64,000 nucleotides of DNA from Billgrantia lactosivorans (GTDB lineage Bacteria; Pseudomonadota; Gammaproteobacteria; Pseudomonadales; Halomonadaceae). This document shows, piece after piece, positions 19,968-31,220 of the stretch. Numbering within the stretch: the first letter of the stretch is position 1; each line of letters opens with the position of its first letter. Location: assembly GCF_003254665.1 (NCBI RefSeq), contig NZ_QHGY01000008.1:81856-145855 (forward strand). The letters run 5' to 3'. The position numbers were made by a program, and so were the translations under genes. The notes below the pieces were generated by a model. It had not been told where the DNA came from. It saw nothing but the letters and a program-made list of their open reading frames with translations, and searched no databases.

Positions 19968-20723
19968 TCACGGACGCGTGATGTCGGTGCCGAACCAGCG
20001 CTCGGCGATGTCGGCCAGGGTGCCGTCGTCGCGCAGGGCGGCGAGGGCTTGGTCGACCCGGTCACGCAGGTCACGGTCGGCCTCGGTGTCGCGGAACGGC
20101 AGCGCGTTGCGGATCGTGGAGAACGGCTCGCCGGCGAGCTGAAGGGGCAGCGAACGCTCCTGGATCACCTGGGTGGCACTGACCCGGTCCATGACGAAGG
20201 CATCGACACGGCCCAGTGCGGTGTCCTGCTCGATGTTGCTGTCGTAGGTCCGGATATCGATCTCGTCGGCATAAGGCAGCTCGCGCAGCAGCTGTTCGTA
20301 GTTCGAGCCGAGGTTGACCGCAACCCGCTTGCCCTTGAGATCTTCCACGCCTTCGATCTCCTCGTTGCCGGCCCTGACGACCACTTGCGCGCCATCGTAG
20401 ACGTACGGCTCGGTGAAGAGGTACTTCGCCTCGCGCTCCTCGGTGATGGTGATCTGGTTGGCGATGGTGTCGATGCGCCCCGACTCGAGCATGCCGAACA
20501 GACCGGAAAAGTTGGCGGTCTCGAACTCCACCTCCACCCCCAGCTCCTCGCCTACGGCACGCATGAGATCCACCTCGAAGCCCTTCAGCGTGTCCTGTTC
20601 GACGAAGGTGAAGGGGAAGTAGCCCCCCGACATGCCCACCCGGAGCACATCGTCCTGGGCCTGCACGCCACCCAGGGAGAGGGCACCCGCAAGGATCGCT
20701 GCAACCAGAGAGCGTAATGACAT
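19968..20723 (-). CDS. Periplasmic amino acid-binding protein, resembles cystine-binding TcyJ
   Basis: 251 residues of SBP family 3 with a signal peptide ending near GGVQAQ (about residue 22). Segments FTFVEQDTLKGFEVDLM, ANQITITEEREAKYLFTEPY and the C-terminal GTLADIAERWFGTDIT parallel E. coli TcyJ (FliY), so L-cystine is the best guess; other polar amino acids are possible. The start at 20721-20723 has a GAGGAGGTCGATC ribosome-binding site. First gene of a three-gene importer operon. Confidence 0.87.
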   Translation of the reverse strand: MSLRSLVAAILAGALSLGGVQAQDDVLRVGMSGGYFPFTFVEQDTLKGFEVDLMRAVGEELGVEVEFETANFSGLFGMLESGRIDTIANQITITEEREAKYLFTEPYVYDGAQVVVRAGNEEIEGVEDLKGKRVAVNLGSNYEQLLRELPYADEIDIRTYDSNIEQDTALGRVDAFVMDRVSATQVIQERSLPLQLAGEPFSTIRNALPFRDTEADRDLRDRVDQALAALRDDGTLADIAERWFGTDITRP

Positions 20724-21038
20724 GATCGACCTCCTCAATATTAATTTGGAATAAATTTTACGCTTATTATGCGATTTTAGCAGACAGGCACCCAATCACC
20801 ACCGTCGGCCCATGGCATTTCGCTATGCCAGCCATAGCGTAGTCGCGTGCCGTCGGGTCATGCACAGTTTCACTGAAAGAGGCTGTGGATAAGCTCTGGA
20901 AAGCCGCCGCGGTGGCAGACACGCCGGGGCTCCGCCAGGCATGCTCATTTCTTGACCACTCGTGAGCGCTTCCACGCGCGACATGGCTGACAACTCCCCG
21001 GCCATCACGGTAGAGTGCACGCACGAAAGGGAGCCCTT
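20724..21038 (-). promoter_or_regulatory. Divergent upstream region of the amino acid importer and DUF3549 gene
   Basis: A 315-bp gene-free stretch. On the minus strand a promoter can be proposed: -35 TTGGGT (20790-20795), 18-bp spacer, -10 CATAAT (20766-20771), 42 bp upstream of the importer start. The part nearest the importer is AT-rich, unlike the rest. In the half nearer 21038 I see nothing distinct apart from the AAGGGAG ribosome-binding site. Confidence 0.5.
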
Positions 21039-22070
21039 ATGCAGCCGATTCACACACTTCACGACTTCTTCGTGCGCACCGGCGCAGACGTCCATCTCTA
21101 CCACATGGGGCGTCGGGTCGAACCCTGCCCGCTGGACGCCCTTGCTCACTTCGAGCAGGACGCCGCCGCCTGGCCCTCCCCCTGGCAGGGGCAGGCGCGG
21201 CTGGGCATCGTCTTTCGCCTGGGCGATATCGTCGATCCGCTGATCTGGTTCCTGGCCCTGCCGCTGGACGAGCAGGGCCAGCTGGTTCCCGCGCCGCGCG
21301 ACGCCTTCCTGCAGCGGCTGCTGGTCATCCTGGGGCACAACGCACAGCGTGCGGACCGCCAGGCTCGCGAGAGCAGCGAGATCGAGAACCTGATGCAGGA
21401 CAACCCGCTCGCCTTCACGCCTTCGCTGCCCTTCCAGGCCATGCTGCACGCCCAGGCCACGCGCGACACCGGCAGGCCGGCAAGCGCGCACCTGGAACCG
21501 GTGGAAGCCTATCTCAGCGGCCAGCAGCAGGTGGACTGGCAGTTCCTGGGGCTGCAGGGCCTGGCCGACTTCACCGTGCGAATGGACGACGAGGCCGCCC
21601 GCCTGCTGGCCGCGACACTCCCCACCCTGCCCGACGAAGTGTTGAATTCGCTGTGCTACTGTCTAGAGCATGTCGCCGTGCCCACAGCGCTCGGCCTGGC
21701 GCTGCGTGACCGGGGCGAGCAGGCAGCGGCCGCGGGGCAAGTGGAGACGCTGTGCGCCTGCGTACGTGCCGTGGCGGGAGCTGACGAATCCATCGCCGGA
21801 GCCTGGTACGATGCGCTGCTGTCCGACCCGGCGGCCTGCGGTCCCGATCTGCTGGCTGCGATTGCCGGGCGTGGCTGGGAACTCCTGGAGGACAGCGAGC
21901 GCCTGCCTCGCTTCCTCGAGCGCCTGGCCGAGCAGCCGTCGGCGGATTTCGCCAGCCTGGCCCGCGATCTGGCGCTGGTACCGCGGCTGCGCCTGCCGGT
22001 GCTGATGACGCTGCGTGAAGCCCGGCGGGATTCCGCCATCGGCCGGCGCCTGGCCGGCCTGGGCCAGTGA
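21039..22070 (+). CDS. DUF3549-family protein
   Basis: 343 residues, cytoplasmic, mostly helical. I recognise the DUF3549 pattern from MQPIHTLHDFFVRTGADVH onward and GLADFTVRMDD. No biochemical role is known. The ATG at 21039 has an AAGGGAG ribosome-binding site. Same strand and close to rimB (37-bp gap), so a functional link to the RimK modification system is possible but unproven. Confidence 0.8.
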   Translation: MQPIHTLHDFFVRTGADVHLYHMGRRVEPCPLDALAHFEQDAAAWPSPWQGQARLGIVFRLGDIVDPLIWFLALPLDEQGQLVPAPRDAFLQRLLVILGHNAQRADRQARESSEIENLMQDNPLAFTPSLPFQAMLHAQATRDTGRPASAHLEPVEAYLSGQQQVDWQFLGLQGLADFTVRMDDEAARLLAATLPTLPDEVLNSLCYCLEHVAVPTALGLALRDRGEQAAAAGQVETLCACVRAVAGADESIAGAWYDALLSDPAACGPDLLAAIAGRGWELLEDSERLPRFLERLAEQPSADFASLARDLALVPRLRLPVLMTLREARRDSAIGRRLAGLGQ

Positions 22071-22107
22071 ACGGGGCTCATGAACAAGGACAGCGGGAAG
22101 TGACGCA

Positions 22108-22545
22108 ATGAAGGAACTGCCCTATATTCCCAAGGCCGTCATCGGTCGCCTGGAGATGGTCACCCTGCCGACCATCGGGATGACCGTCTGCGCCAAGATC
22201 GACACGGGAGCACGTACCTCGGCGCTGCACGCCGAGGACATCGAGATCTTCGAAGAGGAAGGCCACCTGTGGGTCAGTTTCACTACCCGTAGCGGCGGCC
22301 TGGAATCGCCGCCGCACGTCTACCGCACCCACCTGCATGACCGCCGCAGGGTGACGAGTTCCAACGGCCACAAGGAGTGGCGCTACGTGATTCGCACCCC
22401 GATGCAACTGGGCGAGCTCGAGGTCATGGTGGAGCTGACCCTGACCGACCGCAGCGACATGCGCTATCCCATGCTGCTGGGGCGCCGTGCCCTGCGTCGC
22501 CTGCTGGTGGCGCCCGGTGCCAGCTTCCTGCATGGCGAACCCTGA
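22108..22545 (+). CDS. rimB: RimB-like retropepsin-fold protease
   Basis: 145 residues with the aspartic-protease-like motif [12 protein letters not shown] near residues 32-43 and [13 protein letters not shown] near the C-terminus. This is the family Pfam calls ATP-dependent zinc protease. RimB in Pseudomonas works with RimK in modifying ribosomal protein S6, cleaving the glutamate tail. It starts 37 bp after the DUF3549 gene and ends 31 bp before rimK, fitting a three-gene unit. Confidence 0.85.
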   Translation: MKELPYIPKAVIGRLEMVTLPTIGMTVCAKIDTGARTSALHAEDIEIFEEEGHLWVSFTTRSGGLESPPHVYRTHLHDRRRVTSSNGHKEWRYVIRTPMQLGELEVMVELTLTDRSDMRYPMLLGRRALRRLLVAPGASFLHGEP

Positions 22546-22576
22546 ACCACCCGGCCCTGCCGCCCCGGAGCCCCCG

Positions 22577-23485
22577 ATGCATATCGCGCTGCTGTCCCGC
22601 AATCGCAATCTCTACTCCACGCGACGCCTGGTGGAGGCCGCCGAACAGCGCGGCCACAAGGCGCGGGTGATCGATACCCTGCGCTGCTACATGAGCATCG
22701 CCGCCCACCACCCCTCGATTCACTACAAGGGCGAGGAGATCGAACGCTTCGATGCGGTGATACCGCGCATCGGTGCCTCCGTGACCTTCTACGGCTGCGC
22801 CGTGCTGCGCCAGTTCGAGATGATGGGCACCTACGTGCTCAACGACTCGGTCGCCATCACCCGCTCGCGCGACAAGCTGCGCTCCCTGCAGCTGCTGTCG
22901 CGCAAGGGGCTGGGCCTGCCGATCACCGGGTTCGCCCACTCGCCGGACGACATTCCCGATCTGATCACCATGGTCAAGGGCGCCCCGCTGGTGATCAAGT
23001 TGCTGGAAGGCACCCAGGGCATCGGCGTGGTGCTGGCCGAGACCAACCAGGCCGCCGAGTCGGTGATCCAGGCCTTCATGGGCATGAAGGCCAACATCAT
23101 GGTGCAGGAGTACATCAAGGAGGCCCGCGGTGCCGACATTCGCTGCTTCGTGATCGGCGACAAGGTGGTCGCCTCGATGAAGCGGCAGGCCGCCGAGGGC
23201 GAGTTTCGCTCCAACCTCCACCGCGGCGGCACGGCGAGCCTGATCCGCATCACGCCGGAGGAGCGCTCCACGGCGATCCGCGCGGCCAAGGCGATGGGGC
23301 TGCGGGTGGCCGGCGTCGACCTGCTACGATCCAACCATGGTCCGGTGATCATGGAGGTCAACTCCTCGCCGGGGCTGCAGGGCATCGAGACCGCCACCGG
23401 CAAGGACATCGCCGGCCTGATCATCGAGCACATCGAGAAGAATGCCGTCGCCCCGCGCAAGGCACCGCCTAAACCCAAGGGGTAA
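22577..23485 (+). CDS. rimK: Ribosomal protein S6-glutamate ligase RimK
   Basis: 302 residues (E. coli 300). ATP-grasp ligase that adds glutamates to the C-terminus of ribosomal protein S6. Visible segments: [20 protein letters not shown] at the N-terminus, [34 protein letters not shown], the central [19 protein letters not shown], and the metal/ATP site [13 protein letters not shown]. The start at 22577 (MHIALL) is fixed by the conserved N-terminus with GGAG upstream. Its regulators RimA and cyclic-di-GMP signalling are known in Pseudomonas; rimA is not seen here. Confidence 0.95.
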   Translation: MHIALLSRNRNLYSTRRLVEAAEQRGHKARVIDTLRCYMSIAAHHPSIHYKGEEIERFDAVIPRIGASVTFYGCAVLRQFEMMGTYVLNDSVAITRSRDKLRSLQLLSRKGLGLPITGFAHSPDDIPDLITMVKGAPLVIKLLEGTQGIGVVLAETNQAAESVIQAFMGMKANIMVQEYIKEARGADIRCFVIGDKVVASMKRQAAEGEFRSNLHRGGTASLIRITPEERSTAIRAAKAMGLRVAGVDLLRSNHGPVIMEVNSSPGLQGIETATGKDIAGLIIEHIEKNAVAPRKAPPKPKG

Positions 23486-23595
23486 TTGCGAGAAAAGCGC
23501 CTCTATTTGTAGAAAGGCTACATATTTTGCCCGCGGGGGTAGCAAAACAGTGTTTCCCCCGCCACAATCTGCGTCACCGGAGGAGGTGACCGCTC

Positions 23596-24039
23596 ATGTT
23601 TCTCGACAATCGCCAAGTGGCGATGGACAGCGTTCTGGAAGCGCTGGCAGACAGCATCGATTATTTTCAGGACAATCTCGAGCGCCTGCGCCCTTCCCTG
23701 CGCGAGACGCTCAAGCCTCACTACGAGGCCCGCGCCCAGACGATGCAGAAGCTGCAGGAACTGGCCCGGCGTCACCTCAAGCTGCTGCCGCGCGACGCCG
23801 ACGTCGAGCGTGACGACTACATGTGGCTGTGGAGCCGACTGAAGAGTTTCGTCGGCAACGAGAGTCAGGTGGTGATTGGCGAACTGCTGGAGCAGGAGCG
23901 CGTCCTGATGCAGGCCCTGGCCACGCTTTATACCCACCCGCTGCCCAACCCCCTCGAGCCGATCGTCGAGCAGTGCTGGAAGGACTGCCGCGCCCTGATT
24001 CGCGAACTCTACCGTCAGCAGAAGCCACGCCGCCGCTGA
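23596..24039 (+). CDS. Helical protein, possibly DUF2383-type four-helix bundle
   Basis: 147 residues, almost all helical with heptad-like hydrophobic spacing, resembling small ferritin-like bundles of the DUF2383/PA2169 type (LADSIDYFQDNLERL, ELLEQERVLMQALATL). No metal-binding EXXH pair is evident. The start has GGAGGTGACCGCTC upstream. Function unknown; the family call is tentative. Confidence 0.65.
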   Translation: MFLDNRQVAMDSVLEALADSIDYFQDNLERLRPSLRETLKPHYEARAQTMQKLQELARRHLKLLPRDADVERDDYMWLWSRLKSFVGNESQVVIGELLEQERVLMQALATLYTHPLPNPLEPIVEQCWKDCRALIRELYRQQKPRRR

Positions 24040-24051
24040 CCGCCGCGCGAG

Positions 24052-24762
24052 TCAGCGCTGATCCCGTTCGACCTCGAGCAGCTGGCGCCAGGCCGGCGGC
24101 GTGATCTGCAGCGGCTCCAGTGGCCCCAGGAAGTAGGGTTCGCGGCCCCACAGATAGAGATCCCCCACGGTGGCCGCCCGCGCCACCCACTCCCGCGCCT
24201 GCAGCCGCCACAGGCCCGCCACCGGTCGTGACGGTGCGCTGCAGCCCCGCGCCTCCAGGCCCAGCGCATCGGCGATGAACAGCGCCCGCGGCAGGTGCCA
24301 GGACTGCGTGACCAGCAGCACCCGGTCGACGCCGAACACGTCGCGTGCCCGGGCCAGGGTATCGAAGGTACTGAACCCGGCGTAGTCCAGCGTCATGTCC
24401 TCGTCGCGAACGTACTGGCCGCGCAGGTCGCGCCACATGGTAATGGGTTCGTTGTACTGGCGGGTGCGGTTGTCACCGGAGAGCAGCAGATGCTCGACCC
24501 GCCCCAACCGAATCAGGCGGGAAGCGGCGTTGATGCGCGCCTCGTAGTGGGGGTTGCGCACGCCGCTGCGGGTCCAGTGCGACGTGCCGAAGACGATGCC
24601 GACCTGGTCCGGGCCGCACAGCGGCAGTTCGCGCTCGATACGCGAGTGGGTCTGGCCCAGTACCCACAGGTTGGCGCCGACGAACAGCAGCAGCGCCAGC
24701 AGCAGCAGGGCGCCGAGCGTCATCAGAAGAAGCTTGAAGGTTTTCCACAACAGCGCCTGCAT
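24052..24762 (-). CDS. SanA/YdcF-like DUF218 membrane-anchored protein
   Basis: 236 residues. One N-terminal membrane helix (about 10-32) anchors a periplasmic DUF218 domain: VGIVFGTSHW, the conserved INAASRLIRLGRVEHLLLSG and TFDTLARARDVFGV, then VLLVTQSWHLPRALFIADALG. SanA of enterics maintains envelope permeability (vancomycin exclusion at high temperature). It faces the helical protein gene convergently and lies downstream of sufT with a 72-bp gap. Confidence 0.85.
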   Translation of the reverse strand: MQALLWKTFKLLLMTLGALLLLALLLFVGANLWVLGQTHSRIERELPLCGPDQVGIVFGTSHWTRSGVRNPHYEARINAASRLIRLGRVEHLLLSGDNRTRQYNEPITMWRDLRGQYVRDEDMTLDYAGFSTFDTLARARDVFGVDRVLLVTQSWHLPRALFIADALGLEARGCSAPSRPVAGLWRLQAREWVARAATVGDLYLWGREPYFLGPLEPLQITPPAWRQLLEVERDQR

Positions 24763-24834
24763 TCACCGTCACCGGACAAGGTAGAACGAAGCCCCGTTCC
24801 CGCCGCCACCAAGCGAGCGGCCCGGGGCCGGCGG

Positions 24835-25407
24835 CTAGAACATGCCGAGCTCCAGCTTCGCCTCGTCGCTCATCATCTCACGGCTCCAGGGCGGATCGAA
24901 GACGATTTCGGTGTGCACGCGACTGATCTGCGGGGCACCGAGGATCTTGTTGCGCGCGTCGGCGGCAATCACGTCGCCCATGCCACAGCCCGGCGCGGTG
25001 AGGGTCATGCGGATGGTGACGATGCGCTCGCCGCTGATCAGTCGCTCGATGCGGCAGCCGTAGACCAGGCCCAGGTCGACGATGTTGACCGGGATCTCCG
25101 GGTCGAAGCAGGTGCGCAGCTGATCCCAGACGAACTGCTCGATCTCCTCGTCGCCGGCATCCTCGGGCAGCGTCGGTCGCGGCAGCGGCTCGAGCCCCAG
25201 GGCATCGAGGTTGCTGCCTTCGATGAGATAGAGCCGCCCCTCGTAGCCGACGCTCACCGAGCTGCCCTTGGCCTGCATCACGCTGACCTCGCTGTCCTCG
25301 GCCAGGGTCACGGTCTTGCCGAAGGGAATCGAGATGACTTCGACGTCGCGCTGCAGCGGCAGCGTCTGGCCCCGTTGCAGGCCGGCGATCTGCTCGATGC
25401 TCGACAT
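24835..25407 (-). CDS. sufT: Fe-S assembly protein SufT
   Basis: 190 residues. An N-terminal extension (about 1-85) is followed by an MIP18/DUF59 domain: DPEIPVNIVDLGLVYGC, then LTAPGCGMGDVIAADA, with the conserved cysteine in APGCGMG. SufT assists Fe-S protein maturation and is often the last suf gene, as here. One base separates it from the sufS stop, implying translational coupling. Confidence 0.9.
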   Translation of the reverse strand: MSSIEQIAGLQRGQTLPLQRDVEVISIPFGKTVTLAEDSEVSVMQAKGSSVSVGYEGRLYLIEGSNLDALGLEPLPRPTLPEDAGDEEIEQFVWDQLRTCFDPEIPVNIVDLGLVYGCRIERLISGERIVTIRMTLTAPGCGMGDVIAADARNKILGAPQISRVHTEIVFDPPWSREMMSDEAKLELGMF

Positions 25408-25408
25408 C

Positions 25409-26668
25409 TCAGCGCACCATTCCGATGACCCGCTCGAGGGCGTCGGCGAAGGCGTCGACCTCCTCGAGGGTGTTGTAGGCGGCGAACGAGGCGCGGCAGG
25501 TGGCCGTCACGCCGAAGTGCGCCAGCAGGGGCTGGGCACAGTGGTTGCCGGTACGGATCGCCACCCCGAGCTGGTCGATCAGCAGCGCGATGTCCTGGGA
25601 GTGGGCCCCGTCGACGACGAAGGAGAGCACGCCGGCCTTGTCCGGCGCGGTGCCGAGGATTCGCAGGCCGTCGATGCGCGACACCGCCGCGGTGGCCCGC
25701 TGCAGCAGACCTGCCTCCCAGGCGCCGATACGCTCGATGCCCACGCCGTCGACCCAGTCGAGCGCCACGCCCAGCGCGATCACCTCGGCGATGGCCGGCG
25801 TGCCTGCCTCGAACTTGTGCGGGAAGTCGGCGAAGGTGGTCGGCACCTCGAAGGAGACGCTCTTGATCATCTCCCCCCCGCCCTGCCAAGGCGGCATGGC
25901 CTCGAGCAGCGCGGCCTTGGCGTAGAGCACCCCGGCCCCCGTCGGTCCGTAGACCTTGTGGCCGGAGAAGGCGTAGAAATCGGCGTCGAGGGCGCGCACG
26001 TCGACACGCTGGTGTGGCGTGGCCTGGGCGCCGTCGACCAGGATCAGGGCGCCTCGCTCGTGGGCAATGGCCGCCAGCTCGCGCACCGGATTGACGGTGC
26101 CGAAGGCGTTGGAGACGTGGTTCACCGCCACCAGCCGGGTACGTTCGGTGAACAGCCCGCGATAGGCCTCGAGGTCGAGCACGCCGCGCTCGTCCACCGG
26201 GATCACCTTGACCGTGATGCCGAGCTGGCTGGCCAGGAGCTGCCAGGGCACGATGTTGGAGTGGTGCTCCAGCAGCGAGACCAGCACCTCGTCACCCGCC
26301 TTCAGGTTGGCACGGCCCCAGCTGTTGGCCACCAGGTTGATCGCCTCGGTGGTGCCGCGGGTGAAGACGATCTCGCGCCGATCCGCCGCGTTCAGAAAGC
26401 CGCGCACCGTCTCGCGGGTCGCCTCGTAGGCCGCCGTCGCCTCGTCGGCCAGGGTATGCAGGCCGCGATGAATGTTGGCGTTGTAGCGGCTGTAGTAGTC
26501 GCGAAAGCAGTCGATCACCGCCAACGGCGTCTGGCTGGTCGCCGCGTTGTCGAAGTAGATCAGCGGCCGGCCATGCACCTGCCGCTCGAGGATCGGGAAC
26601 TGAGCGCGAATCCCGGCCACGTCCAGGGCCGGTGCGTCGAACGGTTGCTCGGTGGCCAGGTGGTTCAT
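25409..26668 (-). CDS. sufS: Cysteine desulfurase SufS
   Basis: PLP enzyme that takes sulfur from cysteine for Fe-S cluster synthesis. 419 residues. The PLP-lysine lies in DFYAFSGHKVYGPTG; the active-site cysteine is in ATCRASFAAYNT near the C-terminus; the N-terminal YFDNAATSQTP is typical. The ATG at 26666-26668 (MNHLATEQPF) has a GAGGAGAG ribosome-binding site. No sufE or sufU gene is adjacent, so its sulfur acceptor must be encoded elsewhere or be SufB directly. Confidence 0.94.
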   Translation of the reverse strand: MNHLATEQPFDAPALDVAGIRAQFPILERQVHGRPLIYFDNAATSQTPLAVIDCFRDYYSRYNANIHRGLHTLADEATAAYEATRETVRGFLNAADRREIVFTRGTTEAINLVANSWGRANLKAGDEVLVSLLEHHSNIVPWQLLASQLGITVKVIPVDERGVLDLEAYRGLFTERTRLVAVNHVSNAFGTVNPVRELAAIAHERGALILVDGAQATPHQRVDVRALDADFYAFSGHKVYGPTGAGVLYAKAALLEAMPPWQGGGEMIKSVSFEVPTTFADFPHKFEAGTPAIAEVIALGVALDWVDGVGIERIGAWEAGLLQRATAAVSRIDGLRILGTAPDKAGVLSFVVDGAHSQDIALLIDQLGVAIRTGNHCAQPLLAHFGVTATCRASFAAYNTLEEVDAFADALERVIGMVR

Positions 26669-26682
26669 CGCTCTCTCCTCGC

Positions 26683-28037
26683 TCACTCGTCGTGCAGGGC
26701 CATGGAGGCTTCCACCAGCCCGGCCAGGTTAAAGCGCTCCGGCAGCTTGCCGGCCACCGCCAGCTCCACCCGCTCGGAGATGGCGTCCAGGTCGACCAGC
26801 TCCATCACCTCGCCGGCGAAGGCCAGGGTCAGCAGGCCGCGGGCGGTCTGCTCGTCGATGCCGCGGGTGCGCAGGGCGTAGACCGCCTCCTCGTCGAGCT
26901 GGCCGGTGGTGGTGCCGTGGGAGCACTTGACGTCGTCGGCGTAGATCTCGAGTTCCGGCTTGGCGTCGATCTCGGCACGGTCGGAGAGCAGCAGGTTGGC
27001 GTTGCTCTGGAAGCCCTCGATCTTCTGGCTGTCGCGCTTGACCACCACCTTGCCGTTGAACACGCCGCGGGCGCGGTCGTCGAGGATGCCCTTGTAGTTC
27101 TCGTTGGAGAAGGTACGCGGGGCGTTGTGGTTGGCCAGGGTATGGTTGTCGATATGCTGACGGCCCTGGCCGTAGAACAGCCCATAGAAATTGGCCTCGG
27201 CGCCTTCGCCGTTGAGTTCGCCGATCAGGTCGTTGCGCACCAGGCTGCCACCCAGGTTCAGGTTGAACGAGGTGTAGCGGCTGTCGCGGCCCTGCTCGAC
27301 GTGGATGCTGGCCACGTGCAGATCGCCGAGCGCGGCTTCCTGCAGCTTGTAGTGGGTCAGGATCGCGCCACGATCGAGCATCAGTTCGGCCACCAGGTTG
27401 GTGAAGTTGGCCGCCTCGCTCTCGCCCACGTGATGCTCGATCAGCGTCGCCTGGCTGCGCGAGCCGGCCTCGACCAGGATGCGCGGGTGGCTCATCACCG
27501 GCTTGCCGTTGGCCCGCGACAGGAACTGCAGCAGGATCGGCTTCTCCACCACGCTGCCCGGCGCCAGGCGCACCACGGCGCCCTCCTCCATGAAGGCGGT
27601 GTTGAGTGCCGAGAACGGCGAGAACTCGACACCCGTCAACCGCCCCAGCGGGCCGCCCACGGCCTCGTGATTCTCGGCCAGCGCCTGGGACAGCGGCAGC
27701 ACCGCCACGCCGCGCGGCAGCTCGCCCAAATCGGAGAGCGCCGCGGAGAAGACGCCGTCGACGAAGGTCAGCCGATGAGCCTCCAGCGGAAGGGTCAGCG
27801 CGGCGGCCGAGGGCGGCGAGAAGTCGGCGCTGTCGGTGAGCGCGAAATCGCCCCTGGCAATGGCGCGTACGTCGGTGTATTTCCACGCCTCGTCGCGGCG
27901 AGTGGGAAAACCGAGCGCCTCGAAGCGCGCCGCGCCGGCCTGGCGGCGGGCGGCGATCCAGGTTGGCTCGGCGCCGCGCGTGGCATTGCGCTCGTCGAGG
28001 CGCGCGAGAAAGGCCGTCACTTCGCTCTGGACGTCAG

Positions 28038-28041
<4 letters not shown>
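26683..28041 (-). CDS. sufD: Fe-S scaffold subunit SufD
   Basis: 452 residues. Partner of SufB and SufC in the SufBC2D scaffold. N-terminal segment FPTRRDEAWKYTDVRAI and the C-terminal beta-helix core with DDVKCSHGTTTGQLDEEAVYALRTRGI are diagnostic. Its ATG overlaps the sufC stop (ATGA), and it is followed by sufS after 14 bp. Confidence 0.94.
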
Positions 28042-28790
<749 letters not shown>

Positions 28791-28860
28791 CTTGAGTACC
28801 TTTTCGATTCTGGCGAGCCGTAAAGCGACCCGAAAAATAATTCATCCAGCCCAGCGAAAC

Positions 28861-28968
28861 GAGCGAGCGGCGTCTGGACAAGGCGAGCGCGGAAGAGAGT
28901 AGCGGAGTTTACGACTGTAAATGAGCATTCTCGAATCCGCGCTCAACGCCGTACAGGCGTCGCGTAGC
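28861..28968. repeat. Long imperfect palindrome between sufB and sufC
   Basis: Centred at 28914/28915. Inner arms TTTAC / GTAAA (28908-28912, 28917-28921) and outer arms GAGCGCGGA / TCCGCGCTC (28885-28893, 28936-28944) are exactly symmetric about that centre. Further out, GGCGTCTGGAC pairs imperfectly with the complement of GTACAGGCGTC. It looks like a dispersed repeat or mini-mobile element; copy number is not knowable from one window. Confidence 0.65.
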
Positions 28969-28989
28969 CGTTTCCTTCGCCAAAGCGCT

Positions 28990-30432
<1,443 letters not shown>

Positions 30433-30502
30433 GGTCTCTCCCCTCCCGGGCGGTTAGGCCGGCGAGCGTACTCGCCTCGGGTAATGAATCCGGTTCGCTG
30501 GC

Positions 30503-30967
30503 TCAGGCCGTGTCGGCGGCCAGGCTCACGCTCTGTATGGGTAGCTGCACCGGCAGCTTGATCGGCGCGGTGTCGGCCAGGTGGGCCAGGGTCACGCTGT
30601 CGAGCAGGGTGCGCACGGCCAGCGACACACGCTGCCAGTTGTCGGAGACGCCGCAGGTTGCCAGCAGGTCGCAGTCGCCCTCAGCGTGGCTGCACTCCGT
30701 CATCGCCACCGGTCCCTCGATCGCGGTGATGATGTCGATGGCCGTGATCCGCGAGGCCGGCCGTGCCAGGGAGTAGCCACCCTGGGCGCCGCGACGCGAC
30801 TCCAGAAGCCCGGCCTTGACCAGCATCTTCAAGGTCTTGCTGACCGTGGGATGCGGCAGTTGCACGGTCTCGGCCAGCTCCGCCGCCGCATGGGGCTGCT
30901 CGGGATGCCTGGCGATCTGCGCCAGGATAACGGCGGCGTAGTCTGTCAGCCGTGAAAGCTTCAGCAT
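30503..30967 (-). CDS. Rrf2/IscR-type regulator of the suf operon
   Basis: 154 residues. Winged helix-turn-helix of the Rrf2 family (TDYAAVILAQIARHP, LPHPTVSKTLKMLVKAGLLESRRGAQGGYSL). Three cysteines at 92, 99 and 105 (TECSHAEGDC, then ATCGVSDNW) are placed as in IscR and probably bind a 2Fe-2S cluster. It is the first gene of the suf transcription unit, so feedback control of suf by cluster status is likely. This matches the SUF-system regulator subfamily (TIGR02944 type); naming as sufR would be by context. Start MLKLSRLTDY has an AGGAGTCAGGC ribosome-binding site. Confidence 0.9.
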   Translation of the reverse strand: MLKLSRLTDYAAVILAQIARHPEQPHAAAELAETVQLPHPTVSKTLKMLVKAGLLESRRGAQGGYSLARPASRITAIDIITAIEGPVAMTECSHAEGDCDLLATCGVSDNWQRVSLAVRTLLDSVTLAHLADTAPIKLPVQLPIQSVSLAADTA

Positions 30968-31220
30968 GCCTGACTCCTGAGTGTCACGGACACGTGGCGA
31001 AGGCCCGCGCTCCATTTGGGACCATTTTAGTCCTGTATGGATTCGATGTGAAGTCCCCCCGCGGCAGGGAAGCGCCAAAGCGCCAAGATGGCGGCACGTT
31101 CGCCGCCGATCACATAACAAACTCAATCATTCTCATTTACAGGCACTATCGAGACGACCCCGCGACGGGCTCGTGGGACGAGCAGGACAAGGGAGTCTCA
31201 GCGAGGCGGCAGGGGTCGGC

